This document shows, in pieces, positions 26,343-34,205 of a stretch of 64,000 nucleotides of DNA. Origin of the DNA: Candidatus Eubacterium faecigallinarum (GTDB lineage Bacteria > Bacillota > Clostridia > Oscillospirales > Acutalibacteraceae); contig DXDN01000005.1 in NCBI GenBank assembly GCA_019115455.1, positions 62,001-126,000 on the forward strand, written 5' to 3'. The notes under the pieces are model-generated. The model had not been told where the DNA came from. It worked only from the letters and a program-made list of their open reading frames with translations, and did no database searches. Position numbers and translations under genes: made by a program. The number at the start of each line of letters is the position of its first letter. Positions within the stretch are counted from its first letter, which is position 1.

Positions 26343-26840
26343 TTACATTGTGACTATATTAGATATATTGTCTATCTTTTCTGTAGAAAAGATATTCTTT
26401 TTGGCGTAGTGTGTGCAGCTTACTCTGTACTGGTAGCCTCTTTGAGGTGTGATGGATGCTGTCAGAACATATCCGGTGGAATCTGAGTATAAATCCTCAA
26501 ATTTTGTATATTGCGACCAGGAATAGCTGCTGTTCTTTCTTCTTTGAACCGTAACATGGGTGAAGCCGCATTTTACAACACCTGCACCGCAGTTTGTCTT
26601 TCCGACAATTAAAAGTTTATTGCCGTCTTTTTTTATTGATATTCCGTAAGCAACAATTAATCCGGAAGCTCTTGTCTGTGTGTTGTCAATAATGTACGGG
26701 TCAAGAATTTCGTTTATCTCTTCCTCGCTGAGGGAAACATCTTCTAATTCAATTTCTGTATCCTGTGCAAATGCTGCTGACGGAATCATCATAATTACGC
26801 ACAATGTTATTAAAAATAATGATTTAAATAATTTTTTCAT
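26343..26840 (-). CDS. Small secreted protein, unknown function
   Basis: The 165-aa protein has a clear signal peptide (KKLFKSLFLITLCVIMMIPSAAFA, cut about residue 25). A short acidic helix with SEEEINEILD follows, then a beta-rich domain with two cysteines (NCGAGVVKCGF) and a third near YRVSCTHY. It resembles small secreted Clostridia proteins of the DUF6147 kind, but I hold that loosely. It overlaps the upstream membrane-protein gene by four bases. It is the last gene of a sigma-factor operon, so it is a plausible target or partner of that system. Confidence 0.7.
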   Translation of the reverse strand: MKKLFKSLFLITLCVIMMIPSAAFAQDTEIELEDVSLSEEEINEILDPYIIDNTQTRASGLIVAYGISIKKDGNKLLIVGKTNCGAGVVKCGFTHVTVQRRKNSSYSWSQYTKFEDLYSDSTGYVLTASITPQRGYQYRVSCTHYAKKNIFSTEKIDNISNIVTM

Positions 26841-27670
26841 GTTTTTTCTCCTACTGTTTTTGCTATTTTTGTAGCATATTCTGAGTTACAGTTATATAGT
26901 GTGACGGTGTATTCTTTATTGCCCTCACCGTACACAATTAAAAATGAATTGTCAGCTTTCAAGACAAGTGTTTTCGTTTTGTTTATATTTATTTCAGTGA
27001 CAGAGTAATACTCGTCACTAATATCAAATTCACCGTATGAAAATTCGGAGTCTTCATCATAGATATTAATGTTTAATGTTCCGTAAACATCTGTCTTGTT
27101 GTTTTGAAATTCAAAGTTTATATTACTTCCATTACTGCTGTAACCGCTTATTACATATTCGTCAGATAATATTTCTCCGGGCAAAATTACGTTTTTTACT
27201 CCGTCAATGACAAGCGTTTCAACAATATCATCGACAGTGTCCTCCTGATTAGTAGTGTTCAAATCAATACTGAAATGGTCACCGTCGTATGAAACGGTAT
27301 CTTCGGACGCATTTATCTGAACGAACTTTGCTCCGGCAGTTATTGAGCAGGCAAGTACCGCAGCGATTATCGCCGCTATCAGCAGTATTCTGCCGAATTT
27401 GATTTTTCTTTTTCTGTTTTTTGTCTCGTCGTTTTCCTTTTCAATTTTTGTACGGCTGTGTTGTCCGTTGCCGTTATTGCTGTTATCATCTTCAGCGTAA
27501 TAGCCTTCGCCGTACTTACCGCCAAGGACGTCAAGGCAGAGGTTTACGAAATCCGTGTCCATTTCCTCGGGAGCTTTTTCAAGCTCCGCATCGAGCATTT
27601 CGTTAATCTCTTTTTCGGAAAAGGGCATTGATTTTTCGCTGAGTATTTTTATCAATGTTTCTTTTGTCAT
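26837..27670 (-). CDS. Single-pass membrane protein, probable anti-sigma factor
   Basis: Starting at ATG 27670 (GAGGTG upstream), the 277-aa protein has a cytoplasmic N-terminus of about 90 residues and one membrane helix (about 93-113, FGRILLIAAIIAAVLACSI). An outside domain of about 160 residues follows, beta-rich and acidic. That layout, and its place directly after a sigma-factor gene, are those of a membrane anti-sigma factor. No named anti-sigma domain (such as a zinc HxxxCxxC motif) is visible, so the role is inferred from context. The N-terminus contains FSEKEINEMLD, close to a motif in the next gene. Confidence 0.65.
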   Translation of the reverse strand: MTKETLIKILSEKSMPFSEKEINEMLDAELEKAPEEMDTDFVNLCLDVLGGKYGEGYYAEDDNSNNGNGQHSRTKIEKENDETKNRKRKIKFGRILLIAAIIAAVLACSITAGAKFVQINASEDTVSYDGDHFSIDLNTTNQEDTVDDIVETLVIDGVKNVILPGEILSDEYVISGYSSNGSNINFEFQNNKTDVYGTLNINIYDEDSEFSYGEFDISDEYYSVTEININKTKTLVLKADNSFLIVYGEGNKEYTVTLYNCNSEYATKIAKTVGEKT

Positions 27671-27722
27671 TATCTCGCACCTCATAAAGGTAGTAAAGTT
27701 TTTTGTCTTGCGTAACAAAATT

Positions 27723-28280
27723 TTATAAAAAATTTTTTATCTTATCTTTTACAGAAGCGCATATGGCTTTCCTGATACGGTAGGTTTTTTGTTTGATTGC
27801 CGTGTCCGTGGAGTTATATAGCTTTGCAATCTCACGGTATGACATGTTTTTTGTGTAAACAAGCTCAATAAGTTCCTGGTCTTCTTTAGAAAATTCCTGC
27901 TTAAGCTCCTCAAGTATTTTTTCCGTTCCGTTCAATTTTACCAGCGTGTCCAGGTAGTCGGGATTATACGGTATATCAAACATGAGGTTGTTTTTATAGT
28001 CAAACAGGCTTTTGTTAAGACTCCTTGTTTTGTTCATTTCAGAGTATTTTTTCTTTATGAGATTGTTGACGGTGCCGTATAGCCAGCCTTCCGGATTTTT
28101 CAGCTCTGTTTTCTTACCCAAAACAGCGTCGCACAGCGAAAGATACGCTTCTGAAATTATTTCGTCAATTTCCTGAGGACAGCTGTTTAGTTTGTATCTG
28201 CAAAGCTGTCTGAGCCGCGGTTCGCATTTTTCCCACAGCTGATGGCACAGTTCGATCTTGTTTTCTGATTTCGACGGCAT
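27723..28280 (-). CDS. RNA polymerase sigma factor, ECF-like sigma-70 family
   Basis: The 185-aa protein shows sigma region 2 (RLRQLCRYKLNSCPQEIDEI through the helix with WLYGTVNNLIKKKY, about residues 20-80) and region 4 with a helix-turn-helix (MSYREIAKLYNSTDTAIKQK, about 145-165). Regions 1 and 3 are missing, as in ECF sigma factors. It would redirect RNA polymerase to its own operon and a small regulon. CAGGAGA precedes the ATG. The next gene downstream is the probable membrane anti-sigma factor. Confidence 0.85.
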   Translation of the reverse strand: MPSKSENKIELCHQLWEKCEPRLRQLCRYKLNSCPQEIDEIISEAYLSLCDAVLGKKTELKNPEGWLYGTVNNLIKKKYSEMNKTRSLNKSLFDYKNNLMFDIPYNPDYLDTLVKLNGTEKILEELKQEFSKEDQELIELVYTKNMSYREIAKLYNSTDTAIKQKTYRIRKAICASVKDKIKNFL

Positions 28281-28387
28281 CGCAATTCTCCTGTAAAAAT
28301 TTTCCTAATTAAATCAATTATATTATGTTTTTTATCATTTGTACAGATAAAAACTGTCCTAATTTGTTGATTTGTGTATTTTTTATG

Positions 28388-28430
28388 TAAAAAAAGGCGG
28401 TATACCGATTGATTCGGTATACCGCCTTTT
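28388..28430 (-). terminator. Terminator of purF
   Basis: A perfect 17-bp stem (28392-28408 with 28414-28430, loop TTGAT) follows the purF stop on the minus strand and continues into an eight-base U-tract. Confidence 0.92.
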
Positions 28431-28440
28431 GCATTATTAT

Positions 28441-29850
28441 TTATTCTTCGCCGTTCCAGCAATATGTGCAAAGTTTTTCAGGGCCGATGCCTACTGCCTT
28501 AATCATATCGTCAAGTCTGTGATAGCGAAGCGATGTGAAATTAAGTTCCTTACAGATTTTGTCCACCATTCGCTGGTACTTTTCGCTGTCAGGATCAGTG
28601 TATTCTTTTAGAGTTGCGTCGTCCGGATCGCATCCCTCCAGCTCCTTAATCACTCTGCGGGTGATAAGCTCCATCTGCGAATTCGTTCTTGAGAAGTTAA
28701 GATATTTGCAACCGAAAACCAGCGGCGGACAAGCAGGGCGAATATGCACTTCTTTGGCACCGCTGTTGTATAAAAATTCAGTAGTTTCCCTGAGCTGAGT
28801 TCCCCTGACGATGGAATCGTCTATCAGCAGCAGGCTTTTTCCTTCAATAAGGTCGTGAATAGGAATGAGCTTCATCTTAGCAATAAGATTGCGTTTGCTC
28901 TGATGCGTTGGCATAAATGAACGCGGCCAGGTGGGAGTGTATTTTACAAATGGACGTGAGAACGGAATTCCGGATTCGTTTGAATAACCGATAGCGTGAG
29001 CCGTTCCTGAATCAGGTACTCCTGCAACGATATCCGGCTTGACGTTATCCCTTTTGGCAAGAGCCTGTCCGCATTTGTAGCGCATCTTTTCAACGCTTAT
29101 GCCCTCGTATGAGGATGACGGGTATCCGTAATAAATCCACAGGAATGTGCAAATCTTCATATCTTTGCCCGGGGCAACAAGAGTTTTTACGCCGTCCGGA
29201 GTCATAACAATAACTTCACCCGGTCCCAGTTCTTTGTAATCGCTGTATCCGAGATTGAGATATGCAAAGCTTTCAAAGCTGGCGCAGAATCCCTTGTCAT
29301 CTTTTTTACCAAGCACTATGGGAGTCCTTCCCATTTTATCTCTTGCACAGTAAATACCCTTAGGCGTAAGTATCATCATGCTCAGCGAGCCATCCACGAT
29401 TTCCTGCGCATAACGAATACCGTCAATGAAATTTTCTTTTTGGTTAATGATTGCGGCAACGAGCTCGGTGGGATTTATTTCCCCGTTTTGCATTTCAAAG
29501 AAATGCGTGTTTGATTTGATAATATCATCCACTATTGAGTCGGCATTGTTGATTTTGCCAACGGTGGTTATGGCAAAGGTACCGTGATGTGAGCGCACAA
29601 GTATAGGCTGTGCTTCAAAATCGGAAATGCAGCCGATACCGAGGTTGCCGTGCATTTCATTTGCCTCTTTAGTGAATTTTGTCCTGAAAGGAGCGTTTTC
29701 AATGTTGTGTATCGCCTTGTCAAATCCGTTTTCTTTGCTGTAGACCGCCATACCTGCTCTTCTTGTGCCCAGATGTGAATGATAGTCCACTCCGAAAAAC
29801 AGGTCAAATACGCAGTCTTCTTTTGACGCTGTAGCGAAAAATCCTCCCAT
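28441..29850 (-). CDS. PurF-like amidophosphoribosyltransferase without the catalytic N-terminal cysteine
   Basis: The 469-aa protein aligns end to end with PurF, which makes phosphoribosylamine from PRPP and glutamine. The phosphoribosyltransferase half is intact: VPDSGTAHAIGYSNESGIPF and the PRPP loop LLIDDSIVRGTQLRETTE. The last residues KLCTYCWNGEE keep cysteines used for the iron-sulfur cluster in Bacillus-type PurF. The glutaminase half is degraded: it begins MGGFFATA where the family has Cys-Gly-(V/I)-Phe, and the HNGNL oxyanion motif reads TVGKIN. It should therefore not use glutamine in the normal way. A standard purF may exist elsewhere. It is a single-gene unit. Confidence 0.85.
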   Translation of the reverse strand: MGGFFATASKEDCVFDLFFGVDYHSHLGTRRAGMAVYSKENGFDKAIHNIENAPFRTKFTKEANEMHGNLGIGCISDFEAQPILVRSHHGTFAITTVGKINNADSIVDDIIKSNTHFFEMQNGEINPTELVAAIINQKENFIDGIRYAQEIVDGSLSMMILTPKGIYCARDKMGRTPIVLGKKDDKGFCASFESFAYLNLGYSDYKELGPGEVIVMTPDGVKTLVAPGKDMKICTFLWIYYGYPSSSYEGISVEKMRYKCGQALAKRDNVKPDIVAGVPDSGTAHAIGYSNESGIPFSRPFVKYTPTWPRSFMPTHQSKRNLIAKMKLIPIHDLIEGKSLLLIDDSIVRGTQLRETTEFLYNSGAKEVHIRPACPPLVFGCKYLNFSRTNSQMELITRRVIKELEGCDPDDATLKEYTDPDSEKYQRMVDKICKELNFTSLRYHRLDDMIKAVGIGPEKLCTYCWNGEE

Positions 29851-29882
29851 AGTTACCCTCTCTTTATACGAATTAGTTTTAA

Positions 29883-29913
29883 GTCAGAATAAAATCATAT
29901 ATCTTTTTCTGAC
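29883..29913 (-). promoter_or_regulatory. Inverted repeat at the purF transcription start
   Basis: GTCAGAA (29883-29889) and TTCTGAC (29907-29913) are exact inverted arms 17 bases apart, placed from about the expected transcription start into the leader. It could be an operator or a leader hairpin; no known regulator is assigned. Confidence 0.4.
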
Positions 29914-29919
29914 AGTGAT

Positions 29920-29947
29920 ATTATAGCAGAATAAAGAAAAAAGGCAA
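29920..29947 (-). promoter_or_regulatory. Promoter of the purF-like gene
   Basis: On the minus strand TTGCCT (29947-29942), 16 bp, TATAAT (29925-29920), leaving a leader of about 65 bases. Confidence 0.55.
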
Positions 29948-29980
29948 ATATAAATTTATAAAAAGTAAAAATTTGTAATC

Positions 29981-30009
29981 TTTACAGAAAAAGGTGTTTA
30001 TGATAATAT
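29981..30009 (+). promoter_or_regulatory. Promoter of the ttcA-like gene
   Basis: TTTACA (29981-29986), 17 bp, TAATAT (30004-30009), about 30 bases before the ATG. Confidence 0.5.
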
Positions 30010-30045
30010 ATTATTCCTTTATAAATCATAAATACGAGGTGTTAT

Positions 30046-30879
30046 ATGTCCGGCACTTTTGACAAGGCAAAGGAAGTTGAGCGAAGCATCAACAAAAAAT
30101 TTCATAAGGGCATCTGGAGCCGCTTTACAGCCGCTATTAACGACTATGAGCTTATCAGCGAGGGCGACAAAATCGCCGTGTGTATTTCCGGCGGCAAGGA
30201 TTCAATGCTGATGGCAAAGCTGTTTCAGGAGCTAAAAAGGCATAACAAATTTCCCTTTGAGGTTGAATATATTGTTATGGACCCCGGTTACAGCGAGCCC
30301 AACAGGCGTCAGATAGAAGAAAACGCAAAAATGCTTAATGTACCCGTGACAATATTTGAGTCAAATATTTTTGATTCCGTTTTTCATATTGAGAAATCAC
30401 CGTGCTATCTCTGTGCCCGAATGAGAAGGGGTTATCTTTATAATCAGGCAAAGAATATGGGCTGTAATAAAATCGCTTTGGGGCATCACTACGACGACGT
30501 TATCGAAACTATACTCATGGGTATGCTCTACGGCGGTCAGGTCCAGACAATGATGCCTAAGCTCCACAGCACTAATTTTGAGGGCATGGAGCTGATACGC
30601 CCCATGTATTTGATAAGGGAGGACGAAATAAAGCGCTGGAGGGATTATAACGGACTGACTTTTTTAAACTGCGCCTGTAAATTTACAGAGCAGTGCGCCG
30701 TTAATCCTATGGAGAATCTTTCAAAACGCGTTGAGATAAAAAATATGATAAGGGAGCTTAAGAAAACTAATCCCCAGGTGGAAAGTAATATTTTCAAGAG
30801 CGTACAGAATGTGAATCTTGATACTGTTATCGGATATAAAAAGGATTCGGTTAAGCATAATTTTCTTGAATTTTATTAA
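30046..30879 (+). CDS. TtcA-like PP-loop tRNA thiolase
   Basis: This 277-aa PP-loop ATPase has the nucleotide motif SGGKDSML (about residues 50-57). The CYLCARMRRGYLY motif carries two of the iron-sulfur cysteines of the TtcA class, and further cysteines lie in CACKFTEQC. GHHYDDVIETILM is the TtcA/TilS helix. TtcA adds sulfur to cytidine 32 of tRNAs. Because the TtcA/TilS superfamily is broad, another tRNA thiolation is possible. It is the only gene of its unit. Confidence 0.82.
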   Translation: MSGTFDKAKEVERSINKKFHKGIWSRFTAAINDYELISEGDKIAVCISGGKDSMLMAKLFQELKRHNKFPFEVEYIVMDPGYSEPNRRQIEENAKMLNVPVTIFESNIFDSVFHIEKSPCYLCARMRRGYLYNQAKNMGCNKIALGHHYDDVIETILMGMLYGGQVQTMMPKLHSTNFEGMELIRPMYLIREDEIKRWRDYNGLTFLNCACKFTEQCAVNPMENLSKRVEIKNMIRELKKTNPQVESNIFKSVQNVNLDTVIGYKKDSVKHNFLEFY

Positions 30880-30971
30880 AACAATATCACTGAATAAGTT
30901 GTTTGGGATTTTCAGAACAAGTGTTTTTTGGTAATAATGGACAAACCGTTTATAAAAATTCTATTAGTATC

Positions 30972-31000
30972 TTGCATTTTTTTTATCTTTGTGATATAAT
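30972..31000 (+). promoter_or_regulatory. Strong promoter of the candidate structured RNA
   Basis: TTGCAT (30972-30977), 17 bp, perfect TATAAT (30995-31000). Transcription would start near 31007, just before a compact fold. Confidence 0.75.
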
Positions 31001-31005
31001 TATCA

Positions 31006-31112
31006 TAATTTCCGGAGACTCCTACTTTAGTAAGTAGCTTCATATCCCAGTAATGCGCCGATTTGCTTGCTGGGGTCACTGTAGTGACTAGGGTAGGTTT
31101 CTTTTTTTATAT
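31006..31112 (+). ncRNA. Candidate structured RNA or riboswitch-like leader, about 100 nt
   Basis: After the promoter at 30972-31000, the transcript can fold into a closed three-way structure. CCTACTTTAG (31021-31030) pairs with CTAGGGTAGG (31088-31097) in eight of ten positions. Inside, CCCAG (31046-31050) pairs with CTGGG (31070-31074), and GTCAC (31075-31079) pairs with GTGAC (31084-31088), sharing one junction base. The outer stem runs straight into a U-rich tail (31098-31109, TTTCTTTTTTT), like a terminator. It lies 30 bases before the HD-domain gene, so it may be a small RNA or a cis-acting leader. I do not recognise a known RNA family. Confidence 0.5.
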
Positions 31113-31141
31113 ATTTTTTTGGATATTTACGGAGAGCAATT

Positions 31142-31645
31142 ATGACAAACGATGAATTATTAGAAAAAATTAAACTTTCAATGATAGATTATTACTCAGG
31201 GGACCCAAAAAGAATTCATCATTTTATCAAGGTTCACAGCTTCGCAAAACTGATAGGCGGACTTGAAAAACTTGATTCAAATGAGATGTTTGTGCTGGAA
31301 TGCGCCGCGTTGGTTCATGATATCGGCATAAAGCCTGCTGAGGAAAAATACGCCAGCAGCAGCGGAAAATATCAGGAGGCTGAGGGTGGCAAACCGGCAG
31401 CGGAGCTTTTGAGAGGACTCGGAGTGTCGGAAGATGTTGTGAACAGAGTGTGCTACCTCGTTTCGCATCATCATACATATAACATGATTGACGGGGCTGA
31501 TTATCAAATTCTTGTGGAGTCTGATTTTATCGTGAATCTTTACGAAGATAATGTAAAGCCTGACGGTATCCGCAATGCTTTGAAAAATATTTTTAAAACT
31601 CACGGCGGTATTACGGTAGCTCGCAAATGCTTCGGAATTTCTTGA
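31142..31645 (+). CDS. HD-domain phosphohydrolase-like protein
   Basis: The 167-aa protein has HD-domain metal ligands: H in RIHHFIKVHSFA, the HD pair in ALVHDIGIKPA, the HHH in LVSHHHTYN and a final D in VESDFIVNL. HD proteins hydrolyse nucleotide or other phosphoesters; the substrate is unknown. GGAGAG lies eight bases before the ATG. It is the first gene after the candidate structured RNA, which could control it. The next gene has its own promoter inside its 3' flank. Confidence 0.82.
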   Translation: MTNDELLEKIKLSMIDYYSGDPKRIHHFIKVHSFAKLIGGLEKLDSNEMFVLECAALVHDIGIKPAEEKYASSSGKYQEAEGGKPAAELLRGLGVSEDVVNRVCYLVSHHHTYNMIDGADYQILVESDFIVNLYEDNVKPDGIRNALKNIFKTHGGITVARKCFGIS

Positions 31646-31652
31646 TGACGGC

Positions 31653-31681
31653 TTGCGGTGACGATTCGGTTGTGCTATAAT
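31653..31681 (+). promoter_or_regulatory. Promoter of the DUF6056-like gene
   Basis: TTGCGG (31653-31658), 17 bp, TATAAT (31676-31681). It supports ATG 31715 as the start, since an earlier frame start would precede transcription. Confidence 0.6.
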
Positions 31682-31714
31682 TACAAAAACTGCATAAGTC
31701 TTGGAGAGAGAATT

Positions 31715-33205
31715 ATGAACACATTGAAAAGCAAAAATTCCGATAAAAAAGTATTAGCTTTTTACGGGATAATATTTGTAGTACTGTTTTTTCTGTGCCT
31801 TTTGTTTCCGTATACCGGCGATGACTGGGCTTGGGGCAGCCAGCTTGGACTGGACAGACTTGATAATTGGTTTGACAACTACAGCGGCAGATATTTCGGC
31901 AACCTGATAGTCCTTGCACTGACAAGGTCAAATATTTTAAAAGCTGTTGTAATGGCGTTTTGCCTGACGGGAATTATTGTACTTGTAAACAAGCTTACCG
32001 GTGAGCAGAAGAACGGTGTATTTATTATAACCACCGCTTTGGTATGCCTGCCCATAGGTATACTCAGGCAGGCAATTGTTTGGACGGCTGGATTTTCCAA
32101 TTATACAACTTCAATCTTCCTGACGCTTATTTACATTTATTATGTCAATAACATTTACGGTGATGAAAAGCCTAAGAACTCCTTCGGCGCCGTCATTCCT
32201 CTTGCAGTGCTGGGATTTGCCAATACGCTGATTGTTGAGCATCTAACTCTTTACAATGTTGTGCTGGCAATATATGTTATAGTGTTTACCATTGTTAAGT
32301 TTAAGAAAGCATATATCCAGCATATTTCCTATTTTCTCGGCACAGTTGCCGGTACGGTGCTGATGTTCTCAAATTCCGTTTATCGTTCGGTTGCCGACGG
32401 AAGCGATGATTACAGAACCATAGGCAGCGACGACGGTATTATTGCAAAAGCGCTTAAAGCATATTTTGAAACTATTGTTCCCGAGGGATTTATCAACAAT
32501 TTCGTGCTGAATATTCTTCTTGTGGGAATTTGTGTAATAATTTGGATAAGCCTCAGAAGAAAGCTTAAGAAAAGAGCGAGAACACTCGGCGGATTATGTA
32601 TCGCAGTTATGGTGGCGTTTGCCGCAAGTTCTCTTATGATCAGAATTTCCAGCCTGACGGAACTTAAATCCTTAATAATTGCCGAGGGCATCGCTACCGC
32701 CGCTTATATACTGGCATTTATTGTGTTCGTTTTTGTGATACCTGTTGACGGTACTCGCAGAATGAAACTGCTCTTTATCCTTGGCAGCACGGGCTGTATG
32801 ATAGCTCCGCTGTTTGTTGTAACTCCTATAGGCAGCCGCTGTTTCTTTGCTCCGTATGTTATGATGATTTATCTTGCTATGGAATTTTATAGTATGTTCA
32901 GCCCTAAGCTTATGGAAAAATGCAATAAATTTTCCAAGGTGTTCATTATTACTTCGGCAGTGGGAGTGCTTTTCCTGTTCTATGTTTACTCAACTATTGC
33001 GGTATGCAATAATGAGAGAGTGGAAAAAGCACAGACAGAAGCCGCTAACGGCGCTGAAGTAGTTGAGGTTGAAGAGCTTCCTTACAGCAAATATGTGTGG
33101 TGCTCCGAGCTGGAAAAGGAACTATGGCAGAATAGATTTAAGATGTTTTATGATATTGATGAGTCGGTTGAAATAAAACAGATATCATCAAAACAGAAGT
33201 GGTGA
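31715..33205 (+). CDS. Polytopic membrane protein, DUF6056-like
   Basis: The 496-aa protein has about eleven predicted membrane segments. After the first helix comes a conserved outside loop, PYTGDDWAWGSQLG followed by NYSGRYFGN, typical of DUF6056-like and glycosyltransferase-related membrane proteins. An acidic pair DD in this loop is where such families bind lipid-sugar donors. The function is not established. GGAGAGAG precedes the ATG. It is a single-gene unit between a promoter and a terminator. Confidence 0.75.
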   Translation: MNTLKSKNSDKKVLAFYGIIFVVLFFLCLLFPYTGDDWAWGSQLGLDRLDNWFDNYSGRYFGNLIVLALTRSNILKAVVMAFCLTGIIVLVNKLTGEQKNGVFIITTALVCLPIGILRQAIVWTAGFSNYTTSIFLTLIYIYYVNNIYGDEKPKNSFGAVIPLAVLGFANTLIVEHLTLYNVVLAIYVIVFTIVKFKKAYIQHISYFLGTVAGTVLMFSNSVYRSVADGSDDYRTIGSDDGIIAKALKAYFETIVPEGFINNFVLNILLVGICVIIWISLRRKLKKRARTLGGLCIAVMVAFAASSLMIRISSLTELKSLIIAEGIATAAYILAFIVFVFVIPVDGTRRMKLLFILGSTGCMIAPLFVVTPIGSRCFFAPYVMMIYLAMEFYSMFSPKLMEKCNKFSKVFIITSAVGVLFLFYVYSTIAVCNNERVEKAQTEAANGAEVVEVEELPYSKYVWCSELEKELWQNRFKMFYDIDESVEIKQISSKQKW

Positions 33206-33210
33206 TTTTA

Positions 33211-33246
33211 TAACGGACGGCATGTATTTGCCGTCTGTTATTTTTA
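33211..33246 (+). terminator. Terminator after the DUF6056-like gene
   Basis: TAACGGACGGCA / TGCCGTCTGTTA pair over 12 bases (one G-U), followed by TTTTT. Confidence 0.85.
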
Positions 33247-33248
33247 TG

Positions 33249-33277
33249 TTGCAATTTCAATATAACTTTGATATAAT
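33249..33277 (+). promoter_or_regulatory. Promoter of the amino-acid importer operon
   Basis: TTGCAA (33249-33254), 17 bp, TATAAT (33272-33277). The leader of about 70 bases has a weak hairpin (AGCGT/ACGCT) and no recognised riboswitch. Confidence 0.7.
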
Positions 33278-33352
33278 TACAAAGTAATATATTACCGTGG
33301 CAAAGCGTTAATGTGACGCTGCGGCTTATGAATTGATGAAAGGAAGAAAATC

Positions 33353-34180
33353 ATGAAAAAAGTTTTGTCAGTATTTCTTGCTGCACTGATGATGATTTCA
33401 GTAGTATCATTATTTGCGGCATGCTCAAAGGATACCGCCGACAAGGACACAACAGGCGCTTCAGACGCAGCGACTGCTGAATCCGACCTTGCGTATGTTC
33501 AGGATAAAGGAACACTTGTTGTAGGTATTACCGAATACGAGCCCATGAACTACATGGATGAAAACGGCGAGTGGACAGGATTTGATACCGAGTTCGCACG
33601 GGCGGTCGGAGAAAAGCTGGGCGTTAATGTTGAATTTGTTGAAATTAACTGGGATTACAAATACAATGAGCTCGATTCAAAATCCATCGACTGTATCTGG
33701 AACGGTATGACAATCACCGATGAGGGTAAAGAAGCAGCCAGCATTTCCGACCCTTATGCCGAGAATGCTCAGGTAGTTGTTATGAAGCAGGATCAGCTTG
33801 CAAATTATACTGATGTTGAATCTCTTAAGGATTTGACTATAGCAGTGGAGGGCGGCTCAGCAGGCGAGAAGGCTGCCGCTGCAGCAGGACTTACCAACAC
33901 AGTTGTTTCTAACACACAGGCGCTTGCACTTACTGAGGTAAGCTCAGGCTCATGCGACGCTTGTATTATTGACCTTACCATGGCTAATTCCATGACAGGC
34001 GAGGGTACAAGCAATGCAAATCTCGGATTTGAGCTTAAGCTTGAAGCTGAAGAGTACGGAATCGCATTCAGAAAGAATTCCGACCTTACTGCCAAAGTAA
34101 ACGAGATTATTGATGAGCTTATGAGCGACGGAACTCTCGACGCTCTTGCTGAGAAATACGAGATCAGTCTTATAAAATAA
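33353..34180 (+). CDS. Polar amino-acid ABC importer, substrate-binding lipoprotein
   Basis: The 275-aa protein has a lipoprotein signal (FAAC, C24) and the family 3 solute-binding fold. This shows GTLVVGITEYEPMNYMDENG, GFDTEFARAVGEKLG, SIDCIWNGMTITDEGKE and a GGSAGEKA hinge loop. Such proteins bind polar amino acids; arginine, cystine or glutamine are all possible. AAAGGAAG precedes the ATG. It heads a three-gene operon with its permease and ATPase. Confidence 0.92.
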   Translation: MKKVLSVFLAALMMISVVSLFAACSKDTADKDTTGASDAATAESDLAYVQDKGTLVVGITEYEPMNYMDENGEWTGFDTEFARAVGEKLGVNVEFVEINWDYKYNELDSKSIDCIWNGMTITDEGKEAASISDPYAENAQVVVMKQDQLANYTDVESLKDLTIAVEGGSAGEKAAAAAGLTNTVVSNTQALALTEVSSGSCDACIIDLTMANSMTGEGTSNANLGFELKLEAEEYGIAFRKNSDLTAKVNEIIDELMSDGTLDALAEKYEISLIK

Positions 34181-34205
34181 TAATATCTGAAAGGTAAAGA
34201 TATTT

